Source of the DNA: Bacteroides uniformis | GTDB taxonomy: Bacteria > Bacteroidota > Bacteroidia > Bacteroidales > Bacteroidaceae | Reading direction: 5' to 3' | DNA length: 64,000 nucleotides | Assembly: GCF_025147485.1 (NCBI RefSeq) | Contig: NZ_CP102263.1 | Span: 2,369,501 to 2,433,500, forward strand | Shown: one piece after another, positions 35,011 through 43,359 of the stretch | Numbering within the stretch: position 1 is the first letter of the stretch | Layout of the letters: every line of letters begins with the position of its first letter | The notes under the pieces: model-generated | Seen by the model: only the letters and a program-made list of their open reading frames with translations | What the model was told of the DNA's origin: nothing | The model's database searches: none | Made by a program: the position numbers and the translations under genes

Positions 35011-35173
35011 CCGGCTCCGGGAGCCGGTATTTTTATTTCTCGCCTGCCTGACAGTCCCGTGGCCGTACCCGCAAGGTTTGGCGAAAGAAAATACCGCAGC
35101 GAAGCGAGGATGATTTTCTTTCAGCCAACCCCGCAGGGGCCTGACCTTGTACGGGTACACAGGACACGGGACT
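35011..35173. repeat. three-way-junction element, copy 2
   Basis: The outer stem pairs AGTCCCGTG (35053-35061) with CACGGGACT (35165-35173), and GTACCCG-CAAGG (35065-35076) with CCTTG-ta-CGGGTAC (35145-35158). These arms differ in sequence from copies 1 and 3 but still pair. The inner hairpin (35078-35092 with 35113-35128) is almost identical to copy 1. The small hairpin is CCCC-gca-GGGG. A hairpin CCGGCTC/GAGCCGG (35011-35027) followed by TATTTTTATTTC lies on the gene side. It is the leader of the minus-strand gene at 34980. Confidence 0.7.
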
Positions 35174-35282
35174 ACCTTTGCAGGGTGGGAAATAAAATAT
35201 GCGGTTGTTCCTTGTTGCGGGATCTTGTATGGCTTCCGGAGATAATCTTCCTGATTTGTTCGCCATTGCCGGACAAATGGTG

Positions 35283-35290
35283 TATTTTTG
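35283..35290 (+). promoter_or_regulatory. -7 box for the gene at 35311
   Basis: TATTTTTG matches TAnnTTTG, and a TTG lies at a suitable upstream distance (CATTGCC near 35262). The start codon is 21 bases downstream, so the leader is very short. A second match, TACCTTTG (35173-35180), directly adjoins element copy 2. Confidence 0.5.
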
Positions 35291-35310
35291 CAGTTTCTAA
35301 TTTCAGGATC

Positions 35311-35655
35311 ATGGAAAACTATATAAAGAAAGCGGCGGATGCTTTCCTTGTGGAGCGTCCGTATGGTATGCGTGTGGATTACAGGAAGAAAGGATTCGTG
35401 CTGTTTAACCGCAACCTGAACGTATTGGGCAATGCGGAGCATGCCCGTCTGGAAGAGCTGCCTCTGGAGCGGTTCAATGTGGAGGAGATTCCGTTGGATG
35501 GTGAAATTGTGGAGGAACACGCGGGATTTACCGATGTATTCTTCTATACCGATCTGACCAGCCCCTATGCCGGATATGCGCTGAATTTGCAAAAGCTCAA
35601 GGCCTATAACCGGTTTATGTTTCCGTTGGCGATGGCGCTGAACCGTAAGTTGTGA
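35311..35655 (+). CDS. unknown 114-residue protein, lone plus-strand gene in the accessory block
   Basis: The protein begins M-E-N-Y-I-K-K-A-A-D-A-F-L-V-E-R-P-Y-G-M-R-V and is soluble, mixed alpha/beta, without a known domain. It is the only plus-strand gene in a 13-kb minus-strand block, has its own -7 box (35283-35290) and is closed by a hairpin. It may be a regulator or an independent cargo; nothing in the sequence decides. Confidence 0.55.
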   Translation: MENYIKKAADAFLVERPYGMRVDYRKKGFVLFNRNLNVLGNAEHARLEELPLERFNVEEIPLDGEIVEEHAGFTDVFFYTDLTSPYAGYALNLQKLKAYNRFMFPLAMALNRKL

Positions 35656-35669
35656 GTCCGGAAGCCGGC

Positions 35670-35712
35670 AACGGTAACAGCCGCATGGAGCACGCCGTTA
35701 CCGCCAGGTTTT
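35670..35712. terminator. terminator between convergent accessory genes
   Basis: CGGTAACAGC near 35675 pairs with GCCGTTACCG near 35697 apart from one mismatch, and GTTTTATTATTTG follows. It lies between the plus-strand gene at 35311 and the minus-strand gene ending at 35714. Confidence 0.5.
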
Positions 35713-35713
35713 A

Positions 35714-36424
35714 TTATTTGCCCTTTCTTGTTGTTATAAATGCAAGATAATCGCCCACGGCCTTATGGCATCCGGTAAAGTCCGGAGTCCGGAGACCTTT
35801 GATTTTCCGGTAACTGACGGTTCCGTTCCTGTCAATGCCTCTTACATGCCTGTTGAATGTCCCTTTGGTTCTGATATGGATGTCAAAACCGTCCCTTCCG
35901 GTGATTTCAAGGAACATTCCTCCCGTGATCCGTTCCCCGTCCAGGAATTTCTGTTTCTGTTCATCGAGCAGCCGCTGATATTGCTCTTCCCGCGCTCTGC
36001 GCTCTTCCGCCTCTTTCTCCTCCTGTTCCCTGCGTTTCTGTTCCTGCCTCCTTTTGTATGCCTCACGGGCTTGCACCAGGGGGGTGGTGTCAAGTCCGAG
36101 AGCCTCGAACACGCGGACGGAGATCAACCTGACAAAGGCTCCTCTTTCCGCGCCCTGAAGCGTATCCGCGATCCAGTTCCTGCAATAGGCGGCAGTTTCG
36201 TCCCTGCGGTTTTCTCCGTTGAGGAACCGGCGTGAATACTGCCCGCTGGAGAAATAAACGTTTTCAATCCGGCAGACCACATGGAAACAGTCATCGTCCT
36301 CATTCCCATATTCGTTCTTTCTAGACAGGGAGAGATATACATTCTCGGCGTACGGTTCCAGTTCCATATAAGGAGCCACGACGGTATTCCCGTCAGACCT
36401 GTACTTGAATACTTTTGCTTTCAT
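35714..36424 (-). CDS. unknown protein with central coiled coil
   Basis: The 236-residue protein has a strongly charged helical centre (repeats of Q-E-K-R-R-E-Q-E-E-K-E-A-E-E-R-R) between two compact ends. The start at 36424 is preferred: it follows the upstream stop by one base, while the alternative at 36460 would overlap it by 35. No family recognised. It is the last gene of the minus-strand unit that begins at 42482. Confidence 0.5.
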   Translation of the reverse strand: MKAKVFKYRSDGNTVVAPYMELEPYAENVYLSLSRKNEYGNEDDDCFHVVCRIENVYFSSGQYSRRFLNGENRRDETAAYCRNWIADTLQGAERGAFVRLISVRVFEALGLDTTPLVQAREAYKRRQEQKRREQEEKEAEERRAREEQYQRLLDEQKQKFLDGERITGGMFLEITGRDGFDIHIRTKGTFNRHVRGIDRNGTVSYRKIKGLRTPDFTGCHKAVGDYLAFITTRKGK

Positions 36425-36425
36425 A

Positions 36426-37127
36426 CTATCGTTCAGTTTGTCGGTTGTTGCATATTTCATCTATAATCTCTTTCCCGCTTCTTTCACCCTTCAGGAAGGC
36501 AAGGAAGCGCCTCAAAAAGAGCCGGGCACAGTCAGTTCCCAGCTGGGAGCTTTCACCGTCTTTGGTAGCGCATACCGCAAAACGCCCCAGTCCGAAACTG
36601 TCCTGTTGCGGTACGATGTGGTAAGACAAGTCCTCGCTTGCGTTGATGTGCAACCCACGACGGAAAACATAGAAAGTTTTCGGGATTCTTCTGTCGGTAT
36701 CGATTTCCATACGCTTGTAACCGTGATGTTCCAATAACCGGACCAGTTCCCTGTTTGTCGGAATTGTATGTCCGATCCAGTCCGGCCAGCTTATATTTTC
36801 TATTGTATGTCCGTAATTGTCATATAATATGTCGAACTGTTCCTGGTATTCATCGTAAAATTCCCCGTTCCCGTTGCACATTTTCTCCAAAGCGATGCCG
36901 TTTTTACGGACAAGGGCAAGGTCGCCCAGTCCGCACGCGATTTCATTGAGCAGCGTGCGTTCCTCATCCCTGTCCTTTGCCGTTCCGTAAATTCTAAGCC
37001 GGGAATACCGGTGTAGCGCCGAACGGGACGGCATATCCAGTTTTTCCCATATCCCATCGTTTCCTATAGCCTGTCTGGTGTTTTCCGGAAGTCCGTACCA
37101 CCACTTGTCCAAATTGTTTGTATCCAT
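36426..37127 (-). CDS. unknown accessory protein
   Basis: The 233-residue soluble protein starts M-D-T-N-N-L-D-K-W-W-Y-G-L-P-E-N-T-R and carries no recognised motif. It is tightly packed in the minus-strand unit (10 bases after the J-domain gene). No signal peptide, membrane segment or metal site is seen. Confidence 0.5.
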   Translation of the reverse strand: MDTNNLDKWWYGLPENTRQAIGNDGIWEKLDMPSRSALHRYSRLRIYGTAKDRDEERTLLNEIACGLGDLALVRKNGIALEKMCNGNGEFYDEYQEQFDILYDNYGHTIENISWPDWIGHTIPTNRELVRLLEHHGYKRMEIDTDRRIPKTFYVFRRGLHINASEDLSYHIVPQQDSFGLGRFAVCATKDGESSQLGTDCARLFLRRFLAFLKGERSGKEIIDEICNNRQTER

Positions 37128-37137
37128 AATTTCTGAA

Positions 37138-38163
37138 TCAGATTGTTTTTAAATTCTGTTTTGAGTACCATGCCTGATACGCGGCGGCATACTCCTGACG
37201 TTCCCGTTCCAGGGAATTTCTCATCTCAGGGGTGTATCCGAGCAGGCGGATGTATCCTCCGTTATAGCCGGTGAGTTCGCACCTTATTCCGGCTTCCTCC
37301 AGTTTGTCGATGCGTTTTTGGGCCATTTTTGCGCTTGAATATTCCTTCGGCCAAAAATAGACTTCGCCCCGTGAGCCGAAACAGTCTTCCCCCAGAATTA
37401 TTTCCCCGGCATACTTCCGGCTTTCGATGAAGCCGAAACGCGCTTTGCCCAATGCCCGGCGCATTGCCTCGTGTGCCGGACCTTCCGGATGCTTGAATAT
37501 CTCCGGCTTGTCTTTGCTGCCGAGTTTGGGCGGTTCCACCTTGTACGGCTGTTTGTAACTTCCGATTCCGAGCGTCAGGTAAAAGTTGGTGTGAAAATAG
37601 TCCGTCATGGGGTCGCTGTCATCGAAATTGTACGACATGATGAAATCGCAGATATTCACCATTACATCCTTTGCCCTGTCCGTCAAGGATTTGTCTGAAT
37701 GGATATGATGGTGGTTGACATCGCCTTGAACTTTTCCGGACTCTTTGGTGAACGCCTCGAAATCCGCTTTCATCAACCGGATATGGATGGAGTGGCAATT
37801 CTCCCGTCTGACAGAGAACTTGTATCCCGGATAGGTCTCCTTGAGCCATGCCCGTACCAGTCCCACGATTTCAGGAGCGTGCTGCCCCTTGTAATTGCGG
37901 CCTTTCCAGCGGTATTCGTTATACACATACTTGGTGTATTCCTTTGCCGTGGCTCCCGGATAGTCATATTCATATCCGGTTGAGGTCGAGGGAATATCCG
38001 GTTTTTCTTTCCAAGCCTCAAAAAGCCTTCCAAACTCGGTGTTCACCTGTTGCATGATTGCGGTGTCACCACCCTTGTCCGGGTGGTGCTCCAATGCCAG
38101 CCGGCGGTATTCTTTCTTCAAGTCCGCCAGAGAGTGTATGTTCTGAAAATAAGTCATAGCCAT
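37138..38163 (-). CDS. J-domain protein of the accessory block
   Basis: The 341-residue protein starts with a J domain: helix L-K-K-E-Y-R-R-L-A-L-E-H, then H-P-D at 27-29 in H-H-P-D-K-G-G-D. J domains stimulate the ATPase of Hsp70 (DnaK). The C-terminal half contains A-K-M-A-Q-K-R-I-D-K-L-E-E-A-G-I-R, a helix-strand motif seen in proteins of conjugative elements. It may recruit host DnaK for a transfer or anti-defence step; this is inference. Starts at 38163 and 38157 are both possible. Confidence 0.65.
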   Translation of the reverse strand: MAMTYFQNIHSLADLKKEYRRLALEHHPDKGGDTAIMQQVNTEFGRLFEAWKEKPDIPSTSTGYEYDYPGATAKEYTKYVYNEYRWKGRNYKGQHAPEIVGLVRAWLKETYPGYKFSVRRENCHSIHIRLMKADFEAFTKESGKVQGDVNHHHIHSDKSLTDRAKDVMVNICDFIMSYNFDDSDPMTDYFHTNFYLTLGIGSYKQPYKVEPPKLGSKDKPEIFKHPEGPAHEAMRRALGKARFGFIESRKYAGEIILGEDCFGSRGEVYFWPKEYSSAKMAQKRIDKLEEAGIRCELTGYNGGYIRLLGYTPEMRNSLERERQEYAAAYQAWYSKQNLKTI

Positions 38164-38170
38164 AAGTTTT

Positions 38171-38380
38171 TTATGCCCCTGCGAGGCGGTTGATAAAATA
38201 TTCCCGGTAGTCAAGGTCAAGACCGAGGTTGAGACAGGCCGTTTCCATGTCATCTTCTCTCAGGTCGTCCGCCTCCTGCAATTCGCGCAGGTACCGGATT
38301 TCGGAGTCCAGGTATTCCTGTGCTTCCGTTTGACCGCAACCGCATGAGTTGCAGATCAGACTGATAATGTTTCCCTGCAT
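38171..38380 (-). CDS. small acidic unknown protein
   Basis: The 69-residue protein starts M-Q-G-N-I-I-S-L-I-C-N-S-C-G-C-G, with three cysteines close together, then an acidic helical part. It overlaps the upstream gene by 25 bases and is followed by the J-domain gene after 7 bases. The longer frame upstream of 38380 is not used. Confidence 0.45.
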   Translation of the reverse strand: MQGNIISLICNSCGCGQTEAQEYLDSEIRYLRELQEADDLREDDMETACLNLGLDLDYREYFINRLAGA

Positions 38381-38655
38381 GCTGTTTGATTTTTTATGTT
38401 TCTGTTCCTGTTTCTGAGGCCTCGTCCGTCGTATATCGAGACGGCCCGTTCCACCAAAAGCCTGCGGTTGTCTTCCGAAAGTTCCAGATAGAACCGTTCC
38501 GCCGCGCCGAATGTGCCCTTGTCTGTCGCCACGCACCATTTTTCCCAGAAATGCGGGTACATGCCGCCATACACGGTTTTGCATTCCTCCTCGCTCCAGG
38601 CGTTCCACATGTAGTAGAAGAAACTGGAGACGGTATTTTCCGCTTGATATTTCAT
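38356..38655 (-). CDS. small unknown protein
   Basis: The 99-residue protein (M-K-Y-Q-A-E-N-T-V-S-S-F-F-Y-Y-M-W-N-A-W) is rich in aromatics and looks helical. Its start overlaps the end of the upstream gene by 4 bases (ATGA), which supports translation from 38655. No family recognised. Confidence 0.5.
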   Translation of the reverse strand: MKYQAENTVSSFFYYMWNAWSEEECKTVYGGMYPHFWEKWCVATDKGTFGAAERFYLELSEDNRRLLVERAVSIYDGRGLRNRNRNIKNQTACRETLSV

Positions 38656-39251
38656 GGTTCTTCTATTTGTGATTCTACATTGTTTGTTTCTCTCAGTTGA
38701 TGCCACACAGCCTCATACATCTCATGAAGCCAGTCTATGTTCTTCGCGCCGAGTTCAAACGGGCTGTGACACTGCACCTCGTCACCGCTTTCTTTCTCTT
38801 CGGCAAGGACGGTCAGGCTGTCCGCCGTTACCCGGAGTCCTGTCACCCTGCATTCATATGGTTCTCCGTTCTTGCCAAACCATATCACCCAGACCGGATC
38901 ATAATCCTCTTCCGGAAGACGAATTTCTTTCACGCAGTGAGCATGGAGCAACTGCCGTATCGCGTCGATGATGTCCCCCCGCAGTTCCTTGATCCTGCCG
39001 CTGAAATCAACGGCTTCTGACGGTAAACTTCCTTTTCCGCCTCTTTCCTGCAAGGAGAGAATCTGCGTGTCGGGATGGATACAGAAATCCCAGTCCAACA
39101 CTTCATCGTCATCGCGTGTCGTGTGGATATCGCCGCCCAAAACAAGACCGCAATCGTCATTTACCATTCTTTTTGCTTCATCGCGGTCTTCTGCCGCTAC
39201 CGTGTAAGTGCCCTCGAAGGAATACCTTACTCTTATGTCATATCTTTTCAT
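38652..39251 (-). CDS. unknown protein of the accessory block
   Basis: The 199-residue protein starts M-K-R-Y-D-I-R-V-R-Y-S-F-E-G-T-Y-T-V-A-A-E, a short beta-sheet opening often seen in mobile-element hypotheticals, and continues as an acidic soluble protein. A start at 39263 is also possible. The 134-base gap upstream (39252-39385) shows nothing recognisable. Confidence 0.5.
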   Translation of the reverse strand: MKRYDIRVRYSFEGTYTVAAEDRDEAKRMVNDDCGLVLGGDIHTTRDDDEVLDWDFCIHPDTQILSLQERGGKGSLPSEAVDFSGRIKELRGDIIDAIRQLLHAHCVKEIRLPEEDYDPVWVIWFGKNGEPYECRVTGLRVTADSLTVLAEEKESGDEVQCHSPFELGAKNIDWLHEMYEAVWHQLRETNNVESQIEEP

Positions 39252-39385
39252 GATTCTTTCCATTTGATTGTTGATACCAGATTCATTGCCCGGAAGGATT
39301 ACCGGATATTCAATATTGCGCTAAAGGCATGTGGGTCAAGCCTGTAAAACGTCGGAAGGTTAAGTGTGACCATCGGGTAGCTTAC

Positions 39386-39796
39386 TCAGCCGCTCTGACG
39401 TCTATAACCTGTATCCTCAGCCAATTTGTTAGACAGAAGGAACTCCATGGCATCAGGATTGTTGTTGATGTCCACGAATGCCCTGTCAGGCAGTGAGAAT
39501 GCCGCCTTATCTTCTAAGTTGACCGTCAGGACCGTGTATATCTCATGGGTCACGGGATCTTTCAGAGACAATGCCGGCCAGCCGTTATGGTACATTTCAA
39601 TCACGATTGAGAGACGGCTTTCCTGATACAGGAAAGTCTCTTCCATGGACGGATGGTCGCATTTGGCAATTTCAAAATCATCCTCCCCTTTGGTAAATGT
39701 CACCATCGGATAGGATACATCGACAAAACATTCCTCTTCCCGGTAGCAGAGATGTTCTTTTCCCTCTGAACGGATTATAGCCAATCGGGTGTTCAT
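39386..39796 (-). CDS. DUF4313-like protein
   Basis: The 136-residue acidic protein starts M-N-T-R-L-A-I-I-R-S-E-G-K-E and contains H-N-G-W-P-A-L-S-L-K-D-P-V-T-H-E, patterns remembered for DUF4313 proteins of Bacteroides mobile elements. Function unknown. The start at 39796 is preferred over 39850, which would read through an inverted repeat (39820-39835). Confidence 0.5.
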   Translation of the reverse strand: MNTRLAIIRSEGKEHLCYREEECFVDVSYPMVTFTKGEDDFEIAKCDHPSMEETFLYQESRLSIVIEMYHNGWPALSLKDPVTHEIYTVLTVNLEDKAAFSLPDRAFVDINNNPDAMEFLLSNKLAEDTGYRRQSG

Positions 39797-39846
39797 ATTC
39801 GTAACTGGTTTTAAAATTATTGACTTGCAAGTTAATTGGCCGGCAT

Positions 39847-40098
39847 TCACCTGCCTGTTTCTTTAAACGTGTGATTGTCACCGCCTGCGGACATTTGGGA
39901 GAGTTGCTGTCTCACCGCCTTGATTTTCCCAATCAGTTCGTCCTCCCTTCGGAATGAGGGGGTACATTTGGTACGCCTCATCCCGGCTCCCCAGGGGATG
40001 CCGCCGCATACTTTTCTCAGGCGTGCCTTTTCGCTTTCCAGGGCCGACTCCAGACGGGCCAGCCTGCGTCGCAACGATTCTTCGGTCACAGTTCTCAT
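39847..40098 (-). CDS. small basic helical protein
   Basis: The 83-residue protein has two charged helices (E-E-S-L-R-R-R-L-A-R-L-E-S-A-L-E-S-E-K and E-L-I-G-K-I-K-A-V-R-Q-Q-L) around a glycine-rich loop. It could be a small coiled-coil or DNA-associated protein. No family recognised. Confidence 0.45.
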   Translation of the reverse strand: MRTVTEESLRRRLARLESALESEKARLRKVCGGIPWGAGMRRTKCTPSFRREDELIGKIKAVRQQLSQMSAGGDNHTFKETGR

Positions 40099-40167
40099 GA
40101 TTTCATTGTTTTTTTAGTATGGTGACGGGTCGGAAAGACAGTCACCATACCGTCGTTATGTGTCACG

Positions 40168-41055
40168 TTATATTTTAGCTTTTTCCCTTTTGATGCCTCT
40201 CAGGACGTACAACAGGTGCAGGAACAGCTCCCTGTCGTAAATCCGGAAGAAGAACGGCTCGCCTGTTTCCCTGACCGTTCCGGTAAAAGACACGGACTCC
40301 CGGTTCACGGGATATTGGAGGAAGTTGCCGTTTGCCAGCAGGGTGTGCTTTTTCTTCATCACTTCGCCTAGGAACTTGTCCATATCGTCGTTTCCCTCAT
40401 AGCCGGAGAAGTAGAGGAAATGATGACGGCGCAGGCTTCGCAGGATTTTGGCGGTTTCCAGCCTTACATCCCTGCCTGACGATTCGTCCGTTCCTCTCAT
40501 CAGGTTGCAGATGAACTTCTTCTCGCCATTTATGTCAAGAAACAGATAAGGAACTATAATTATAGAGGCATGCCGTGCGTGGTCAGAGATGACCATCGGC
40601 TTTTCTTTCAGGATGTCTCCTTTGAAGGTAATGTTCCGGTAATGGTTGTCCATCTGCCGTTCCAGTTCCTTTCTTGGCGTGGTAACGGAGCGGAGTCCCG
40701 TGAAGTAGCGTCCGCCCGCCCGGAAGCAGAACCGGTAGATGTCCGCATGATAAGGCTCTCCCAGGAAAAAGAAATTCCGGGTATGGCGGATGGGGGGCAA
40801 GACATCCATGTAGTCGAAATATCTTTCTTCCGTAATCTCACTGAACGGGGCGCAGAGGGATTGCAGGTGGATGCGTATCATCTTGCGGACGGTATTTCCG
40901 GACACGGCTGTGAGGTACGGGTTCTTTTCCCTGTCCCTCAGTTCCTCCAGTGTCTCATGATGGTAGTCGCCGTGTATTCCGTCAGACATGGTGGTCACGC
41001 AGCTGCCGTCAAAACTGCGTGAATCGACTACGAATTTCAGTTTGTCGTTATTCAT
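40168..41055 (-). CDS. unknown 295-residue accessory protein
   Basis: The soluble protein is rich in Arg, Phe and Tyr (F-F-F-L-G-E-P-Y-H-A-D-I-Y-R-F-C-F-R) and has no recognised domain or metal site. It lies 3 bases after the next upstream gene, so both are in one unit. The gap 40099-40167 is short and empty. Confidence 0.5.
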   Translation of the reverse strand: MNNDKLKFVVDSRSFDGSCVTTMSDGIHGDYHHETLEELRDREKNPYLTAVSGNTVRKMIRIHLQSLCAPFSEITEERYFDYMDVLPPIRHTRNFFFLGEPYHADIYRFCFRAGGRYFTGLRSVTTPRKELERQMDNHYRNITFKGDILKEKPMVISDHARHASIIIVPYLFLDINGEKKFICNLMRGTDESSGRDVRLETAKILRSLRRHHFLYFSGYEGNDDMDKFLGEVMKKKHTLLANGNFLQYPVNRESVSFTGTVRETGEPFFFRIYDRELFLHLLYVLRGIKREKAKI

Positions 41056-41058
41056 GGT

Positions 41059-42201
41059 TCAGATGTTTTGAAGGTTCAACACTCTCTTGGCGGCACTGAG
41101 GGCATTGGAGGTGAGCTGCCGTTGCCATGCCTTGTTTCTGGGTGACCAGCGGAATCCGGAGGATTTCAGTTCCTTTCGTCTGTTGTCTTCGGGAATCCTG
41201 TCAAACAGGATCTGAAGGCGGTCTTCCCCATAGTTCCATACAAGTGTCCCGCCCTCGAACGGCACTTCCTTGTTTTCCCGGCTTTGCACCGCTTTCAGCC
41301 TTTCGCGCATCCGTTCCGCAAGTTCCGGCAATTGGAAGAATTTGTTTCTCGGGGTGATGACGGGTTTCCTTAGCCTTGCGTTATATTCGGAAATGAAGTC
41401 CACGGCCCTGCGGACGATTTCCACTTCCCCGTGATTGGCGAAGGTGGATACCTTGTTCAGGATGCTGCTGACGAACAGGGCACGGTTATAACCCCGGCAT
41501 TGTCCGGTGTCAATCCCGTGGATGGTGTCGGCGCTGCTCTTGATGTCGCGTTTGAGCGTCTGCCATGCCTTTTCCAGTTTTTCTTCCTCCGGTCGTGCGG
41601 CTTCCTTTTTTCGTCTGACGGCTTCAAGAACCTTTTGCCGCCAATTGCGGAACTCCTCGTAGCGGTTCTGATAGCTTCTGTTCGTATTCTCCTGCCTGTG
41701 GTAATCAAATCCGCCTCGTCCCGTCACCATCGGGTTGGCGCAGCGTGAGAGGGCCGAGAGCTGGGCGGATAGCTTTTTCCGGTAGGCGGCGATGTATGTA
41801 TCCCGTTCCTCTTCCTGCATGAGTTGCAGGTCGTTGTGCAGCTCCTCCCCGTAAATCATGATGTCCGTCTCGCCACGAATCTCCGGGTCGAAGGAACTCC
41901 AGGCGTATGCGTCGCAAGCCTGTTTCCACATATCCTCCAGATAGCCAGGATGTTTGAACGCTACGGCTTCCCAGTCTTTGAAGTCCCTGGAATGCAATTC
42001 ATTCCGATCTTCCGGATTTCCGTACAGGTGTACATAGTTGCCCGTTCCATGATGCTCCTTTCTGAAATGGAACGGTACGGGAGGATGGTCCGTACCCTTT
42101 TCCCGGATCATCGTGACCCGGTGCGCATTCTCTGCGGTAAGGCCCGTTACTTGTTCTTCCCGGACCTTTGCTGTTGTTGTTTCAGTCATAACCGTTGCCA
42201 T
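41059..42201 (-). CDS. conjugative-element protein with a polyvalent-protein-type C-terminal domain
   Basis: The 380-residue protein has a central part reading A-L-S-R-C-A-N-P-M-V-T-G-R-G-G-F and N-R-Y-E-E-F-R-N-W-R, patterns seen in phage and plasmid proteins. The C-terminal domain of about 60 residues contains L-K-S-S-G-F-R-W-S-P-R-N-K-A-W-Q-R-Q-L-T, which recurs in large polyvalent proteins of mobile elements, some of them anti-restriction factors. A role in protecting incoming DNA is possible but not shown. Confidence 0.6.
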   Translation of the reverse strand: MATVMTETTTAKVREEQVTGLTAENAHRVTMIREKGTDHPPVPFHFRKEHHGTGNYVHLYGNPEDRNELHSRDFKDWEAVAFKHPGYLEDMWKQACDAYAWSSFDPEIRGETDIMIYGEELHNDLQLMQEEERDTYIAAYRKKLSAQLSALSRCANPMVTGRGGFDYHRQENTNRSYQNRYEEFRNWRQKVLEAVRRKKEAARPEEEKLEKAWQTLKRDIKSSADTIHGIDTGQCRGYNRALFVSSILNKVSTFANHGEVEIVRRAVDFISEYNARLRKPVITPRNKFFQLPELAERMRERLKAVQSRENKEVPFEGGTLVWNYGEDRLQILFDRIPEDNRRKELKSSGFRWSPRNKAWQRQLTSNALSAAKRVLNLQNI

Positions 42202-42482
42202 TCATAAATTATTTCTACCAGTTCTTCGTCCGCCAGTTTTTGGATTTCCTCGTCCGAGCAATAGCAGGCGATTTCCTCGTCCAGCTTGAAAGCTGCCGGG
42301 TCAAGGCTTCTGATGCCGTCCAGCAGTTCCGGCACCAGGCTGTCTGCGGCAACCGTATAGCTTCCGTCCCTGCCTTGCACCTTCCGTGCGGGATAGCTCC
42401 TTTCCCGATAAACCAACATTCTCATTTTCGGATTGGCACCCTGCTGTCCTTTGTGGACTTTGCTTGTTGTCTCTCTGTTCAT
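42186..42482 (-). CDS. small unknown protein, first gene of the long accessory unit
   Basis: The 98-residue protein has a basic first half and an acidic helical second half (C-Y-C-S-D-E-E-I-Q-K-L-A-D-E-E-L-V-E-I). It overlaps the following gene by 16 bases. Its leader holds copy 3 of the three-way-junction element. No family recognised. Confidence 0.5.
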   Translation of the reverse strand: MNRETTSKVHKGQQGANPKMRMLVYRERSYPARKVQGRDGSYTVAADSLVPELLDGIRSLDPAAFKLDEEIACYCSDEEIQKLADEELVEIIYEWQRL

Positions 42483-42513
42483 ACCTTCATTTTTTTAGTT
42501 TGTTTGACATGAT

Positions 42514-42678
42514 CGGCTCCGTGGAGCCGGTTTTTCGGTTTCTTACTTGCCGGACTGTCCTTTGCCGGGGATTGCGCAAGGCTTGGCAAAAGAAAATACC
42601 GCAGCGAAGCGAGGATGATTTTCTTTTAGCCAACCAGCCCCTGAAAGGGGCCGCCTTGCGCAATCAACCCGGCAAAGG
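42514..42678. repeat. three-way-junction element, copy 3
   Basis: CCTTTGCC (42559-42566) pairs with GGCAAAGG (42671-42678), then GGG with CCC, then GATTGCGCAAGGC (42570-42582) with GCCTTGCGCAATC (42653-42665). The inner hairpin (42583-42597 with 42618-42633) carries an A-T pair where copies 1 and 2 have G-C. The small hairpin GCCCC-tgaaa-GGGGC is at 42637-42651. CGGCTCC/GGAGCCG (42514-42529) lies on the gene side, and a plus-strand TATATTTG (42681-42688) follows. Confidence 0.7.
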
Positions 42679-42753
42679 GCTATATTTGCAGGTAAGAAAT
42701 TGAAAGAATGGCTGGGATTTTCAATTTGTCGGATACAACATGTAATAAGTATA

Positions 42754-42885
42754 ATGAGCAAATTTAAAAGCATACAACGAAGGTTTTTCAAATATTTTCC
42801 AAACTATCGGATATCAATATCATATCGTAAAACAAGCGAAGGCGTGGCATTCCGGAATAAATACATGTCTTCGCGTCAAAGGTGA
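42754..42885 (+). CDS. possible 43-residue basic peptide
   Basis: The frame (M-S-K-F-K-S-I-Q-R-R-F-F-K-Y-F-P) is short and very basic. It lies between a possible promoter (TATATTTG at 42681) and the membrane-protein gene, 9 bases before its start. It may be spurious. Confidence 0.2.
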   Translation: MSKFKSIQRRFFKYFPNYRISISYRKTSEGVAFRNKYMSSRQR

Positions 42886-42894
42886 TTGATTGAA

Positions 42895-43302
42895 ATGAAT
42901 ATATTCTCTGCTTTTGATACGGGTGTCATGGTAGCTCTCTTGCTGGGTATTGAGTTTCTTAGGAGTGATATCCAAACAATTCTCTATTGTAAAAGAAACG
43001 ATCCCGGGATTTTTAAGAGCTGCCTGTATACATTATTTATATTGTTGGCAAGTCTTTATTCCATTGTGGCCGGAGCCATGCTTAACCCCGAGCCCGTACC
43101 CGTTTATGAATTGATGCCCGGTTTTCAAATAGGAGTTTATGGTTCTTGTTCTTTGTTTATATTTCTTGTTATCGCCGGTCTTTACCGTAAAATATTACCT
43201 CTCGTCCTTTTGGGGTACGCTATGGTATATGTAATCGGTGTACTGATACCGTTACTTGGATATGTAGTGTCCATGATGAATTATTTCGCCAGCGTAGGAT
43301 GA
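42895..43302 (+). CDS. unknown membrane protein with four predicted membrane segments
   Basis: The 135-residue protein has hydrophobic segments at about 8-22, 43-60, 73-95 and 100-125 and almost no soluble part. No family recognised. It is on the plus strand, convergent with the integrase, and lies at the edge of the composite transposon. A possible role in mating-pair or surface exclusion is speculation. Confidence 0.5.
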   Translation: MNIFSAFDTGVMVALLLGIEFLRSDIQTILYCKRNDPGIFKSCLYTLFILLASLYSIVAGAMLNPEPVPVYELMPGFQIGVYGSCSLFIFLVIAGLYRKILPLVLLGYAMVYVIGVLIPLLGYVVSMMNYFASVG

Positions 43303-43359
43303 TTATGAAGATCAAAGATGTTTTCCAGAGAAAATGGATAACAGACAGTATAACAAAAA

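Noticed and set aside
34981..35592. Upstream part of a 300-codon minus-strand frame
   Set aside because: It overlaps element copy 2 and the better supported plus-strand gene at 35311-35655.
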